From the NCBI RefSeq assembly GCF_900101015.1, contig NZ_FNFZ01000008.1:46068-110067 (forward strand): a stretch of 64,000 nucleotides of DNA. Direction: 5' to 3'. Shown here piece by piece: positions 43,422 to 52,013 of this stretch. The translations under genes and the position numbers were made by a program. The DNA comes from Sarcina sp. DSM 11001 (GTDB lineage: Bacteria > Bacillota > Clostridia > Lachnospirales > Lachnospiraceae). The stretch's first letter is position 1. Each line of letters begins with the position of its first letter. Under the pieces are notes generated by a model. It saw only the letters and a list, made by a program, of their open reading frames with translations. It was not told where the DNA came from and made no database searches.

Positions 43422-45161
43422 TTATGCCGTGATCAGGACCTCTTTTCCACGAAAACCAAATCCGTATTTTGCGACAGCATCCGGCGGAAATCCCCGGGAC
43501 AGGAGGTCTGTATCGTATTTTTTTTCATCGATCTGTTTTCTGGCCCGTTTTGCGGTATCAGCCAATATTACATCCCCTTCTTTTTCACTGAACACTTTGA
43601 ATTCCAGTATAAACGCTCTGGAATCCTCTTTTCTGTCACGCGGTTCTATGGAGACGTCATACCGGCCGAATCCACTTTCCCTGTTGGATGTAAGTTGATA
43701 ATCTTCGGACAGACAGGTCAGCATCCCCAATGTCAGACCATGGAAAAAATTCTCCGGCTGCGCATTCCCTTCGGACGGTTTTCTGGCGCTGTCAAAAGTC
43801 GAGGCACAAATCAGCACTGCCTGACTGAACTCCTCATTCATCTCATAAAGATCACCCCTGAGCAGGGCGTCTGCAAATTTTTCCATGTAGTTGCCGGATG
43901 ATCCCTCAAACCAGCCCTTTACCAGTTCTGAAAGGCAGATCATAGACTCATGGTTGGTCACAGACAATCCGGTCACCGGGCTGTTCCCGGATTCTTTTAC
44001 AGGCTTGAGATAACCGGCCGCGACAAGAAGTGACCAGACCGCATTTTCATCTGTATCCAGCCTGGGAAAAATCAGGTCTTCCCGGATCCTCCTCCAGATG
44101 GTGCCGCCTCCAAGAAGGGTTTCAAATCCTTTTTTTACTGCGATCCCGCTCTTTTTCAGGAGATAGTCCACCAGGGCCAGACCTCCTGATTGAGCCCAGT
44201 AATCCTCAGGGGGATATTCTCTTTTGGAGAGATAGCTGATTACAGACCATGGATTATAGATCTTCGTCATGTTTCCAATTGAAAACCCGTCATACCAGTT
44301 TCGGATCAGTTCCTCCTGTTCGATCAGATCAAATTCCTCCATAACCGTATGCATTTCATCTGCTGTAAAACCAAATACGTCATCATACCCCCCCGACATA
44401 ACCGAGTAGACTGCCAGGTTGTTCATCTCAGAGAAAAGCGATTCCTTTGCGATCCGCGTAATACCTGTGATCACAGCTCTTTCCATCTGATCGTTGTCTT
44501 TAAACGATTCTGCAAACATATCCCGGAGGAACTCAATCGCTTCTTCATAATAATGGTTTAAATATGCCGCCTGAATCGGTGTATCATATTCATCCAGAAA
44601 AATATAAACCTTTTTCCCGTGGCATCTAAACAGCCAGATGGAAAGCAGATGAAGAATATGACTCAGCTTATACAGGAATTCCTGATAGGTCTCTTCGTCT
44701 GCCTGCGGATCGGGGATCCTCGGAATCGTCCTGCTCATCTCTTCAAACAGCTTCTTTTCGTCTTCATTCAGAACCCCATCCGTGACCAGATACCGGAAAC
44801 CATCCAACAGGATAGAGATTCTGCCCGCAATCGTCCGCAGAAGTTCCCGAAACGTCTTTCCTTTTACCCCCGCAAAGGAAAGTTTTATTGTGGGGGCAGT
44901 TCCCTGCAGATGCATCATCTCCTCATCCGAAAAAATCCTGAGGCCCTCAAACAGCCCGCTTCTACCTTCATAGGTGCGGGAAAAGAAGCAGTTCAGCATA
45001 TCCACCGTCAGCGTTTTTCCAAATCGTCTCGGCCGGGTGATTAAAGTAATATCATCATTTTTACGATACCACTCTCCGATAAAAGGGGTCTTATCCACAT
45101 AAAACTGGTTATTGCTCCTGATTTTTTCGAAGCTCTGAATTCCCAATCCAACTGCTCTCAT
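43422..45161 (-). CDS. AAA-ATPase-like / PD-(D/E)XK nuclease-like protein
   Basis: 579 residues. The N-terminus matches the predicted AAA-ATPase family (PF09820-type): FYVDKTPFI, TRPRRFGKTLTVDMLNCFF as the Walker A region, and IFLDEYDTPIQ as Walker B. The C-terminus looks like the associated PD-(D/E)XK nuclease domain (PF08011-type), with YDVSIEPRD and FILEFKVF as candidate D…ExK residues. This family is greatly expanded in gut Clostridia and Bacteroides; its function is not established. It lies between uvrB and uvrA, which are normally adjacent, and has its own upstream gap, so it is probably a later insertion. Confidence 0.87.
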   Translation of the reverse strand: MRAVGLGIQSFEKIRSNNQFYVDKTPFIGEWYRKNDDITLITRPRRFGKTLTVDMLNCFFSRTYEGRSGLFEGLRIFSDEEMMHLQGTAPTIKLSFAGVKGKTFRELLRTIAGRISILLDGFRYLVTDGVLNEDEKKLFEEMSRTIPRIPDPQADEETYQEFLYKLSHILHLLSIWLFRCHGKKVYIFLDEYDTPIQAAYLNHYYEEAIEFLRDMFAESFKDNDQMERAVITGITRIAKESLFSEMNNLAVYSVMSGGYDDVFGFTADEMHTVMEEFDLIEQEELIRNWYDGFSIGNMTKIYNPWSVISYLSKREYPPEDYWAQSGGLALVDYLLKKSGIAVKKGFETLLGGGTIWRRIREDLIFPRLDTDENAVWSLLVAAGYLKPVKESGNSPVTGLSVTNHESMICLSELVKGWFEGSSGNYMEKFADALLRGDLYEMNEEFSQAVLICASTFDSARKPSEGNAQPENFFHGLTLGMLTCLSEDYQLTSNRESGFGRYDVSIEPRDRKEDSRAFILEFKVFSEKEGDVILADTAKRARKQIDEKKYDTDLLSRGFPPDAVAKYGFGFRGKEVLITA

Positions 45162-45261
45162 CCTTGCGTTCCCTGCCTCCGTTCACAAGCGCATTTAAAC
45201 CCAAAACACGCTCAGGATGTCTGCATAAGATGCTGACAAATATGCGTCTGCATGTTTATTT

Positions 45262-45274
45262 ACGTACTGTACGT
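45262..45274. promoter_or_regulatory. Palindrome upstream of the AAA-ATPase gene
   Basis: ACGTAC-T-GTACGT is a perfect 13-base palindrome about 100 bases upstream of the start. It could be an operator; no promoter was identified with confidence. Confidence 0.35.
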
Positions 45275-45314
45275 GCAGGTATAGTTTAGTGGAAAAATGC
45301 GGTGAGTTCAACGG

Positions 45315-45366
45315 GCAAAACAAAGGACAGCAGATTGCTCTCTGTTGTCCCGCTTCCTGCTGTCCT
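45315..45366 (-). terminator. Terminator of uvrB
   Basis: On the minus strand AGGACAGCAG pairs with CTGCTGTCCT (45324–45333 and 45357–45366, 10 bp), followed by TTGTTTTG. It implies that uvrB ends before the AAA-ATPase gene and that uvrA is no longer transcribed directly with uvrB. Confidence 0.72.
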
Positions 45367-45448
45367 GATCTTCAAGACTTGCTCAGGATCCTGTATCAGG
45401 TCCTGACTGTTCCTGTACTTTTCGCTTCTCCGGAAGCCTTGTCTTCTT

Positions 45449-47638
45449 TTATTTTGTCTTATGCTCTGTTCTCCCAGATGCCTTCCTCCGGCCGCTCCTC
45501 TTTGCGGCGCGCTCGGCGCTGCGGACAGCGTCATGCATGTTGACGGCAGTCCCCTGGCCTGCTCCTCCGGCGGCAGATGCCTGCGCTCCGCCCGGGAAGG
45601 CAGAGGGCTGTGCCCCTTCCCCGGAGCCGGATCCGGCGTTTTCCCCGGAACTGTTCTCCACCTCCAGCAGGTGCTTTTTGAGGTCGACCATGCGGTCGCG
45701 GAGCTCGGCGGCAACCTCGAAGTTGAGGTCGGCGGCGGCTTTGCGCATCTGTTTCTCGACGTCGGCGATGAGCTTCGTGAGTTCCTTTGCGTCCATGGAT
45801 TCGGGATCCTTCTCGAAGCGGGCCTCCTCCCTGGTGATCTCGCGCGAGATGGAGATGAGGTCACGGACAGCCTTGCGGATGGTCTGGGGAGTGATCCCGT
45901 GTTCCTCATTGTATTTCTGCTGAAGGGCCCTGCGGCGTTCAGTCTCATCGATGGCGCGGCGCATGGAATCTGTCATGTTGTCGGCGTACATGATGACATG
46001 GCCGTCGGAGTTTCTGGCGGCGCGCCCGATGGTCTGGATGAGGGAGGTCTCTGACCTCAGGAAGCCCTCCTTGTCGGCGTCCAGGATGGCGACGAGGGAG
46101 ATCTCGGGGATGTCCAGGCCTTCTCGCAGGAGGTTGATGCCGACCAGCACATCGAAAACATCCAGACGCATGTCGCGGATGATCTGGGACCGCTCGAGGG
46201 TGTCGATGTCCGAGTGGAGGTATTTGACGCGGATGCCCGCCTCCGCCAGGTAATCGGTAAGATCCTCGGCCATTTTTTTCGTCAGGGTCGTGATCAGGAC
46301 CTTGTTTTTGTTTTCGGTCTCCCTGCGGATCTCACTGATGAGGTCGTCGATCTGTCCCTCGACGGGGCGGACGTCGATCTTGGGATCCAGGAGGCCGGTC
46401 GGGCGGATGACCTGCTCGGTGCGGAGCAGTTCGTGCTCCTCCTCATAGGTGCCCGGAGTCGCGGAGACAAAGAGCATCTGATCAATGTGGTTCTCGAATT
46501 CCCCGAAATTGAGGGGGCGGTTGTCCAGGGCGGAAGGGAGCCGGAAGCCGTAGCGGACCAGGGTCTCCTTGCGCGAGCGGTCGCCGCGGTACATGGCTCC
46601 GATCTGGGGGATCGTCATGTGCGATTCGTCTATAATAATAAGAAAATCATTGTCAAAAAAGTCCATGAGGGTCATGGGCGGCTCGCCCTCCTTCATGAAA
46701 TTCAGGTGGCGGGAATAGTTTTCTATGCCGGAACAGAAGCCGGTCTCCCTCATCATCTCCACGTCGAAATTGGTGCGCTCGGCAATGCGCTGAGCCTCCA
46801 GGAGCATGTCCTCTCCCTTAAAATACTTCACGCGGTCCCGCAGCTCCACCTCAATGTTGTCACAGGCGGCGTTGATCTTCTCCTGGGGGACGACATAGTG
46901 GGAGGCGGGATAGACCATCACGTGCTCGAGCTGGCGGTGGACGCGGCCGGTCAGGGGGTCGGTCTCACAGATCCGGTCGATCTCGTCTCCGAACCACTCG
47001 ACGCGCAGAATGAACTCACTGCCCTGGGCGGGAAAGATCTCGACCGTGTCGCCGCGGACGCGGAAGTTGCAGCGGTCGAGCGCCATATCATTGCGGGTGT
47101 ACTGGATCGCCACCAGGTCGCGGATCACCTCATCGCGGTCCTTCTCCATACCGGGCCTGAGGGAGATCGACATCCCCTTGAACTCGTCGGGGCTGCCCAG
47201 GCCGTAGATGCAGGATACGCTGGCCACCACGATCACATCCCGGCGCTCCGCCAGGGAGGCGGTCGCGGACAGACGGAGCTTGTCGATCTCGTCGTTGATC
47301 ATGGAATCCTTGGCGATATAGGTATCGCTCTGGGGAATGTAAGCCTCCGGCTGGTAGTAATCATAATAGCTCACAAAATACTCCACGGCGTTCTCCGGAA
47401 AAAACTCCTTCATCTCGCCGTAGAGCTGTCCCGCCAGGGTCTTGTTGTGGGAAATGATCAGGGTCGGCTTGTTCAGAGCCTGGATGACGTTCGCCATGGT
47501 GAAGGTCTTGCCGGATCCCGTCACGCCCAGCAGGGTCTCAAACTGGTTGCCCTCTTTAAATCCTTTTACGAGTTCTTCGATCGCCTGCGGCTGGTCGCCG
47601 GTCGGGGCATATTCAGAATGAAGTACAAAGTGATCCAT
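45449..47638 (-). CDS. uvrB: Excinuclease ABC subunit B
   Basis: 729 residues, against a usual ~660. Helicase motifs: [18 protein letters not shown] (Walker A), the beta-hairpin region [21 protein letters not shown] as DEAD-like box, and [19 protein letters not shown]. The UVR motif that binds UvrC is at [24 protein letters not shown]. After it comes a Gly/Ser/Ala-rich tail of about 65 residues ending with [17 protein letters not shown], which is not normally present. Confidence 0.98.
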   Translation of the reverse strand: MDHFVLHSEYAPTGDQPQAIEELVKGFKEGNQFETLLGVTGSGKTFTMANVIQALNKPTLIISHNKTLAGQLYGEMKEFFPENAVEYFVSYYDYYQPEAYIPQSDTYIAKDSMINDEIDKLRLSATASLAERRDVIVVASVSCIYGLGSPDEFKGMSISLRPGMEKDRDEVIRDLVAIQYTRNDMALDRCNFRVRGDTVEIFPAQGSEFILRVEWFGDEIDRICETDPLTGRVHRQLEHVMVYPASHYVVPQEKINAACDNIEVELRDRVKYFKGEDMLLEAQRIAERTNFDVEMMRETGFCSGIENYSRHLNFMKEGEPPMTLMDFFDNDFLIIIDESHMTIPQIGAMYRGDRSRKETLVRYGFRLPSALDNRPLNFGEFENHIDQMLFVSATPGTYEEEHELLRTEQVIRPTGLLDPKIDVRPVEGQIDDLISEIRRETENKNKVLITTLTKKMAEDLTDYLAEAGIRVKYLHSDIDTLERSQIIRDMRLDVFDVLVGINLLREGLDIPEISLVAILDADKEGFLRSETSLIQTIGRAARNSDGHVIMYADNMTDSMRRAIDETERRRALQQKYNEEHGITPQTIRKAVRDLISISREITREEARFEKDPESMDAKELTKLIADVEKQMRKAAADLNFEVAAELRDRMVDLKKHLLEVENSSGENAGSGSGEGAQPSAFPGGAQASAAGGAGQGTAVNMHDAVRSAERAAKRSGRRKASGRTEHKTK

Positions 47639-47651
47639 CTGTTTCCTCTTG

Positions 47652-47691
47652 TGGATAAAAGAGCGGGATGTCCCTTTTCAGAACATCCCGC
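47652..47691 (-). terminator. Terminator of the S1-domain gene
   Basis: GCGGGATGT and ACATCCCGC form a 9-bp stem (47663–47671, 47683–47691), followed on the minus strand by TCTTTTATCC. On the plus strand CTGTTGTTTTTT follows, so it may work both ways. Confidence 0.8.
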
Positions 47692-47727
47692 CTGTTGTTT
47701 TTTCAGATACTGATAAGACTCCGGGCT

Positions 47728-48633
47728 TTAGTCAAACTTGAAGCCCTTGAGCAGATCGCCGAGGCTGGTGGTGGCATTTTCCCTGGTCGTGTACTTGGAA
47801 AGATCCGGAATCTCCTCCTTCTCCTGTACAGGAGCATCCTCGAGCACCTTCATGCTCAGGCTGATCTTGCCGTCTGCGACTCTGGTGATCCTGACCTTGA
47901 CCTTGTCGCCTTCTTTGACAACTTCAGAAGGATCCTTGACGCGCTTCTGGCTCATCTGTGAAACATGAACGAGGCCGCTGATTCCGTCCCCCAGGTCAAT
48001 GAATGCGCCGTAGGGTTTGATGGTCTCCACCGTTCCCTCAAGGACAGTGCCGGGCTGCATGGCATCAATGCGTTTTCTGCGCTCCTGTCTGCGGCGGTCG
48101 CGGGCAACCTCTTTGCCGGACAGAACGAGACGCTTTTTCTCGGGATCACAGGTGATGATGCGGACATCGACATCCTTGTCGATCCATGCCGCGGTATCTT
48201 CGACATAGCTGTCGGCCAGCTGGGAGGCGGGAATAAAGGCCCGGATCCCTTCTACATAAGTCACGACGCCTGCCTTGACTGTCTCGAGGATCTGAACAGT
48301 GATGACTTCCTTGTTCTCCATCATCTCTTTCAGCTTGTCCCATGCCAGGACATCCACAGCCGCCTTGCGGGACAGGGCGATGCTACCGCTGCCGTTGTCC
48401 ATCTTCAGCACCTTTGCTTTGACCGCGTCACCCTCGTGCACATCCTGCGTGAGGCTGAAGGTGGGATCATTGCTCATATCCGCGGCGCGGATAAAGCCCT
48501 GTGCATAGTACTGCAGATCAACCGTGACGCCCTCTTCACTGACGCCGATGACCGTTCCTTCGACAATGTCGCCGACATTGATCTCACGGAACGAGGACTC
48601 CAGCTCTTCCTTGTAATCGTTCATGCTTTCCAT
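47728..48633 (-). CDS. S1-domain RNA-binding protein (RpsA-like, three domains)
   Basis: 301 residues with three S1 domains: about 18–88 (INVGDIVEGTVIGVSEEG), 105–175 and 190–262 (GTVLEGTVETIKPYGAFIDL). Short RpsA-like proteins with three or four S1 domains are common in Firmicutes. They probably bind mRNA or the ribosome but are not strictly ribosomal. GGGAGGAAAG precedes the start. It has its own promoter and terminator, so it is monocistronic. Confidence 0.9.
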   Translation of the reverse strand: MESMNDYKEELESSFREINVGDIVEGTVIGVSEEGVTVDLQYYAQGFIRAADMSNDPTFSLTQDVHEGDAVKAKVLKMDNGSGSIALSRKAAVDVLAWDKLKEMMENKEVITVQILETVKAGVVTYVEGIRAFIPASQLADSYVEDTAAWIDKDVDVRIITCDPEKKRLVLSGKEVARDRRRQERRKRIDAMQPGTVLEGTVETIKPYGAFIDLGDGISGLVHVSQMSQKRVKDPSEVVKEGDKVKVRITRVADGKISLSMKVLEDAPVQEKEEIPDLSKYTTRENATTSLGDLLKGFKFD

Positions 48634-48683
48634 ATTTCTTTCCTCCCCTTCTGTTCTATTTTCCGAACAGTCTGTTGGGTGTT

Positions 48684-48712
48684 ATCGTAACATAGTTTTT
48701 TATTAAAGTAAA
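48684..48712 (-). promoter_or_regulatory. Promoter of the S1-domain gene
   Basis: Minus strand: TTTACT (48707–48712), 17-base spacer, TACGAT (48684–48689) with an extended TG motif directly before it. The leader would be about 45 bases. Confidence 0.75.
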
Positions 48713-48768
48713 CCATCCCGATCGTGTCAGGAGGTTACCGGTTTTCCGGGCTTATGGCTGTTACAATG

Positions 48769-48788
48769 CACACCCTGCCGAGGGTGTG
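48769..48788. other. Hairpin downstream of mntP
   Basis: CACACCCT-GCCG-AGGGTGTG, perfect 8-bp stem. It resembles the arms of the family A palindromes. No T-run follows. Confidence 0.55.
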
Positions 48789-48854
48789 GATAGTAAATCG
48801 TCAGCCGGCCTCCGGAATTTTCGCGGACTTTCCACGCGAAAGCCTGATGAGATA

Positions 48855-49436
48855 TCAAAAACCTCCGCTCACCAGGATCCTTATGCCGATCGCGATCAGG
48901 ATAAGGCCTCCGAAGACAGAGGCCCTGCCTGCCAGCCGCATTCCGACATAGCTGCCGATCCGGATCCCCGCCAGGCAGATGACCAGGGTCACAGCCGCGA
49001 TGATCAGGGAAGCCGCCAGCGCCTGAAGTCCGGTATAGGTGGCGATCGTAAATCCCACCGACAGGGCATCGATCGAGGTGGCGATCCCCTGGACAAAAAG
49101 CTCACCTTTGGAGACCCGCACGGGTTCAACTTCTTCCCCGTCTCCCAGGACTGTCTCCACGATCATCTTTCCCCCGATGAACAGGAGCAGGACAAAGGCA
49201 ATGATCGGAATGGCATTTCGGAACATTAAAAAATGCTCGGCAGCCGTGTGGACAATGACCCAGCCCGCAAGGGGCATGAGACATTGAAAAAAGGCGAAAG
49301 TCCCGGCGATCAGAAAGGCTCTGCGGCGGCGCATGTCCGGGTCCTGAAGGGCATTGGCGATGGAGACAGAAAAGGCATCCATGGCAAGTCCGACTCCGAG
49401 CAGGGCGCTCTTTATCACAAACAACAGCAGATTCAT
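48855..49436 (-). CDS. mntP: Manganese efflux pump, MntP family
   Basis: 193 residues with six membrane segments arranged as two related halves: GLAMDAFSVSIANAL in the first and GIATSIDALSVGFTIA in the second, each with the conserved Asp. The family exports Mn2+. An AGGAGG site precedes the start by three bases. Known MntP genes often have a yybP-ykoY Mn2+ riboswitch; I looked for one in the 465-base upstream gap and did not see its conserved sequence. Confidence 0.92.
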   Translation of the reverse strand: MNLLLFVIKSALLGVGLAMDAFSVSIANALQDPDMRRRRAFLIAGTFAFFQCLMPLAGWVIVHTAAEHFLMFRNAIPIIAFVLLLFIGGKMIVETVLGDGEEVEPVRVSKGELFVQGIATSIDALSVGFTIATYTGLQALAASLIIAAVTLVICLAGIRIGSYVGMRLAGRASVFGGLILIAIGIRILVSGGF

Positions 49437-49616
49437 AGTCCTCCTGTAATGATAAGGTGCAGGTCCATACCGGATTTATGTAAGAAGAACTGCAAACTCG
49501 ACCCGCATTTCTGGTTTCGTTCATATAGCCTGACACACAGGAAATCCGGCACAGACAGGGCAACTGTGCCGGATCTCCAGTGCAGATATTGGCAGATATT
49601 CCGTTACAGGTATTCC

Positions 49617-49642
49617 GGTCACACCCTGACCGGGGCGTGACC
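49617..49642. repeat. Family A palindromic repeat, copy 3
   Basis: GGTCACACCCTGA then CCGGGGCGTGACC, a near-palindrome, followed by GTGAAAACGC some 20 bases on. It matches the elements at 11794 and 57491. Confidence 0.75.
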
Positions 49643-49677
49643 GGGTAGCATCTGTCACGGGTGAAAACGCACTCCGA

Positions 49678-49706
49678 TATACTGTAAACAATATTGAAAC
49701 AGTATA
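49678..49706. promoter_or_regulatory. Nested operator-like palindrome upstream of mntP
   Basis: TATACTGT (49678–49685) and ACAGTATA (49699–49706) are inverted, and CAATATTG (49689–49696) between them is itself palindromic. The symmetry suggests a dimer- or tetramer-binding site. Confidence 0.5.
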
Positions 49707-49901
49707 CTCTTTGAAAGCTCCTGCGGAAGTTCAGCGGATCAGCATTGCGGTCCTCCGAACCTTTATCCTGCTTCTTTATGTCGTTCCCGGCGGTAAAGAC
49801 GACCGGCAGGAACGCCTGCATGGCGGGAAACAGCCTGAATGGGGATACAGAACCGGACCGGCAGCCGCGTACACGAAAATGTCAGTCCGCGATCTTAGCC
49901 A

Positions 49902-50675
49902 TCAGGGAATCTGGATGTATCCGTCTGTCGTTCCGCCGCCGAGCCATACTCTGACATTGTGCCATCCATTGCCGGCCTCAGCGGGCTCAAGGACTGCTAC
50001 CTGATATCCGGCAAGCAGAGTGAGCAGCTGCTCGGAACCTGTGGAAGCTTCCGCATAGAGAGGCATATCATTTTCTACTGTGTAGATAGCACCTGCCTCA
50101 AGTACTGTTGTGGAGGTCACTTCACCTTCTGCAGGAGCGGCTTCGTCGCCGGCAGCCTCTGCCCCAGCGGGCTCTGTCTCAGCGGGTTCTCCTTCTGCTC
50201 CAGTCTCCTCGGTGGTCTCCTCGACGATGGCTTCCTCACCCTCGGTTTCCTCAGTGGGCTCGTCGATAATAGCGAGCTCTTCTCCTTCGCCCTCTGTGGT
50301 CTCCTCAACGATGGCTTCTTCCTCGCCGGTCACCTCTTCGGGCTCTTCGACGACAGCTTCCTCGATCTCTTCATCGGGAGCTCCGACCAGGATATCATCC
50401 TCAACAGCCTCGGCCTCTGCCTCGGCCTCAATGCCGGTTGCCGCCACAGCAGCTGTATCAGCAGCTTTCTTCTCATCATCCGAACCGGAGGATGTCAGAA
50501 AGATCACGATACCGACCACTGCGAGAACTGCGATGACGCCGATGAGAAGGAGCAGGTTCTGCACATCCTCTCTGCGCTGCTTTTCCTGAGCGGCGCGGCG
50601 CTCTGCGCGGTCTCTTTCTGCAGCCGTCATGGCCGCATCACCATTGTTACCTCTTCTTTTCTTGTTATTTGCCAT
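49902..50675 (-). CDS. Membrane-anchored SH3-domain protein with acidic linker
   Basis: The start at 50675 (MANNKKRRGNNGDAAM) has AGGAGG six bases upstream; 257 residues. A basic N-terminus, one membrane segment (about 38–60), then ~110 residues rich in Glu/Ala/Thr with repeats of EEAIVEETTE, and a C-terminal bacterial SH3 (SH3b) domain (NDMPLYAEASTGSEQLLTLL…GYIQIP). The layout suggests a protein reaching from the membrane to bind the cell wall. No enzymatic domain is present. Confidence 0.85.
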   Translation of the reverse strand: MANNKKRRGNNGDAAMTAAERDRAERRAAQEKQRREDVQNLLLLIGVIAVLAVVGIVIFLTSSGSDDEKKAADTAAVAATGIEAEAEAEAVEDDILVGAPDEEIEEAVVEEPEEVTGEEEAIVEETTEGEGEELAIIDEPTEETEGEEAIVEETTEETGAEGEPAETEPAGAEAAGDEAAPAEGEVTSTTVLEAGAIYTVENDMPLYAEASTGSEQLLTLLAGYQVAVLEPAEAGNGWHNVRVWLGGGTTDGYIQIP

Positions 50676-50807
50676 ATCTTCCTCCTGTACACTGCTGTTC
50701 TGACGTCCCCGGGCCACATGCATACATGCCCTGTCTCTGCTGTGCCCGATCTTCACAGAACAAACTCTGTGCTCTCCCCGTTCCTGCTGCTTTAAACGGT
50801 TACGGGA

Positions 50808-50840
50808 ATGGTGCATTCTGCACCATCACAGATAATTGTA
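50808..50840 (-). promoter_or_regulatory. Extended -10 promoter with operator for the SH3-protein gene
   Basis: Minus strand: TGTTACAAT gives an extended -10 (TACAAT at 50835–50840), with a poor -35. Directly downstream, at about +1 to +20, lies ATGGTGCA-GAA-TGCACCAT (50808–50826), a perfect inverted repeat. Its position fits a repressor site. Confidence 0.62.
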
Positions 50841-51063
50841 ACATAAAACACTGCCTGCGGAACTTTACATTTTAATTTGCAGTGCATTTTTTTCGTTTTT
50901 TATTCACTTTTTGTTCACATTTCACCTGTCCGGCCGCCCGGGCAGGACTTCAGGACGCATACAGACCGGCAAATGACCGTATCAGATGTAAAAACACGAA
51001 ACTTGCCGGCTGAAAACTCCTCAAGGCCGACAGGCAGGCAGTAAGTGAACCAGCTGCAGCTCC

Positions 51064-51897
51064 CTATCTCCGGATGACCGCGAAGAACAGGATCACGACG
51101 ATTCCAAGCACGATCCTGTACCATCCAAAGATCTTAAACCCATGGGGGCGGATATACTGCATGATGGACCGGATCACGAGCACGGAAACGATAAATGAGG
51201 TGATCATTCCAATCGCCAGGATCCCCAGCTCCATACCTGAAAAGGCGATCCCGTATTTGACGATCTTGAGCAGGCTGGCGCCGAACATGACCGGGATCGC
51301 CAGGATGAAGGTAAACTGCATCGCGACAGGGCGGGATATTCCGATCAGCATTCCTCCGAGGACCGTCGCGCCCGACCGGGAGGTGCCGGGAAAAATCGCC
51401 GCGATCAGCTGAAAGAGGCCTATGATCAGAGCCTCTCTGAGAGTGATGTCGCGGAGCCTGCGGATGACAGGCTTCTTTCCCGCGTTTTTATTTTCAACCA
51501 CGATGAAGGCAATACCCACCAGGATGAGCATGACCGAGACGACCTGCCAGTTGTAAAAATGAACGTCCAGCCAGTCGTCCGCCAGGATCCCGACGACAGC
51601 CGCCGGGAGACAGGCCACGATGATCTTGACCCAGAGGCTGATCGTCTCTTTGTCGATCGCGACCTTTCCTGTCTCCGCATCCCTGCGGAAGGGCCAGATC
51701 GTGTTCCAGTACAGGATCACGACAGCCATGATGGCTCCGAGCTGGATAACGACCAGGAACATCTGCATAAACATGGCGGATACCCGGAGGGATACCAGCT
51801 CATTCAGCAGGATCATGTGACCGGTGCTGCTGACGGGAAGCCATTCCGTGACGCCTTCCACGATACCGAACAGCAGCGCTTTTAATAGTTCTGTCAT
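51064..51897 (-). CDS. uppP: Undecaprenyl-diphosphatase
   Basis: 277 residues with about eight membrane segments. The two signatures are EGVTEWLPVSSTGHM (with the active-site Glu/Ser/His region) and FPGTSRSGATVLGG. UppP recycles the undecaprenyl carrier for peptidoglycan and other wall polymers and gives bacitracin resistance when abundant. It is functionally linked to the MurG and MurB genes in this window but not in one transcript with them. Confidence 0.97.
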   Translation of the reverse strand: MTELLKALLFGIVEGVTEWLPVSSTGHMILLNELVSLRVSAMFMQMFLVVIQLGAIMAVVILYWNTIWPFRRDAETGKVAIDKETISLWVKIIVACLPAAVVGILADDWLDVHFYNWQVVSVMLILVGIAFIVVENKNAGKKPVIRRLRDITLREALIIGLFQLIAAIFPGTSRSGATVLGGMLIGISRPVAMQFTFILAIPVMFGASLLKIVKYGIAFSGMELGILAIGMITSFIVSVLVIRSIMQYIRPHGFKIFGWYRIVLGIVVILFFAVIRR

Positions 51898-52013
51898 ATA
51901 AAAAACCTACCTCCTCTTCAGGCGCGCTCCGGCGCCTTTACCGGTCTTCCGCCGGTTGTCTGCCGTTTTGTCCAGCATCCCCGGAAACTGTCCGCAGCCG
52001 GAGATCCCTATAG

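Larger units (their letters stand above)
49437..49901. other. Intergenic region upstream of mntP
   Basis: This 465-base gap holds a 10-bp hairpin (ATCCGGCACA/TGTGCCGGAT, about 49551–49581), a family A palindrome (49617–49642) and a nested palindrome (49678–49706). No gene is supported in it, and the mntP promoter was not located with confidence. Confidence 0.55.

Noticed and set aside
49437-49901. Possible yybP-ykoY Mn2+ riboswitch before mntP
   Set aside because: The conserved core of that riboswitch is not visible on the minus strand; only simple hairpins and palindromes are present.
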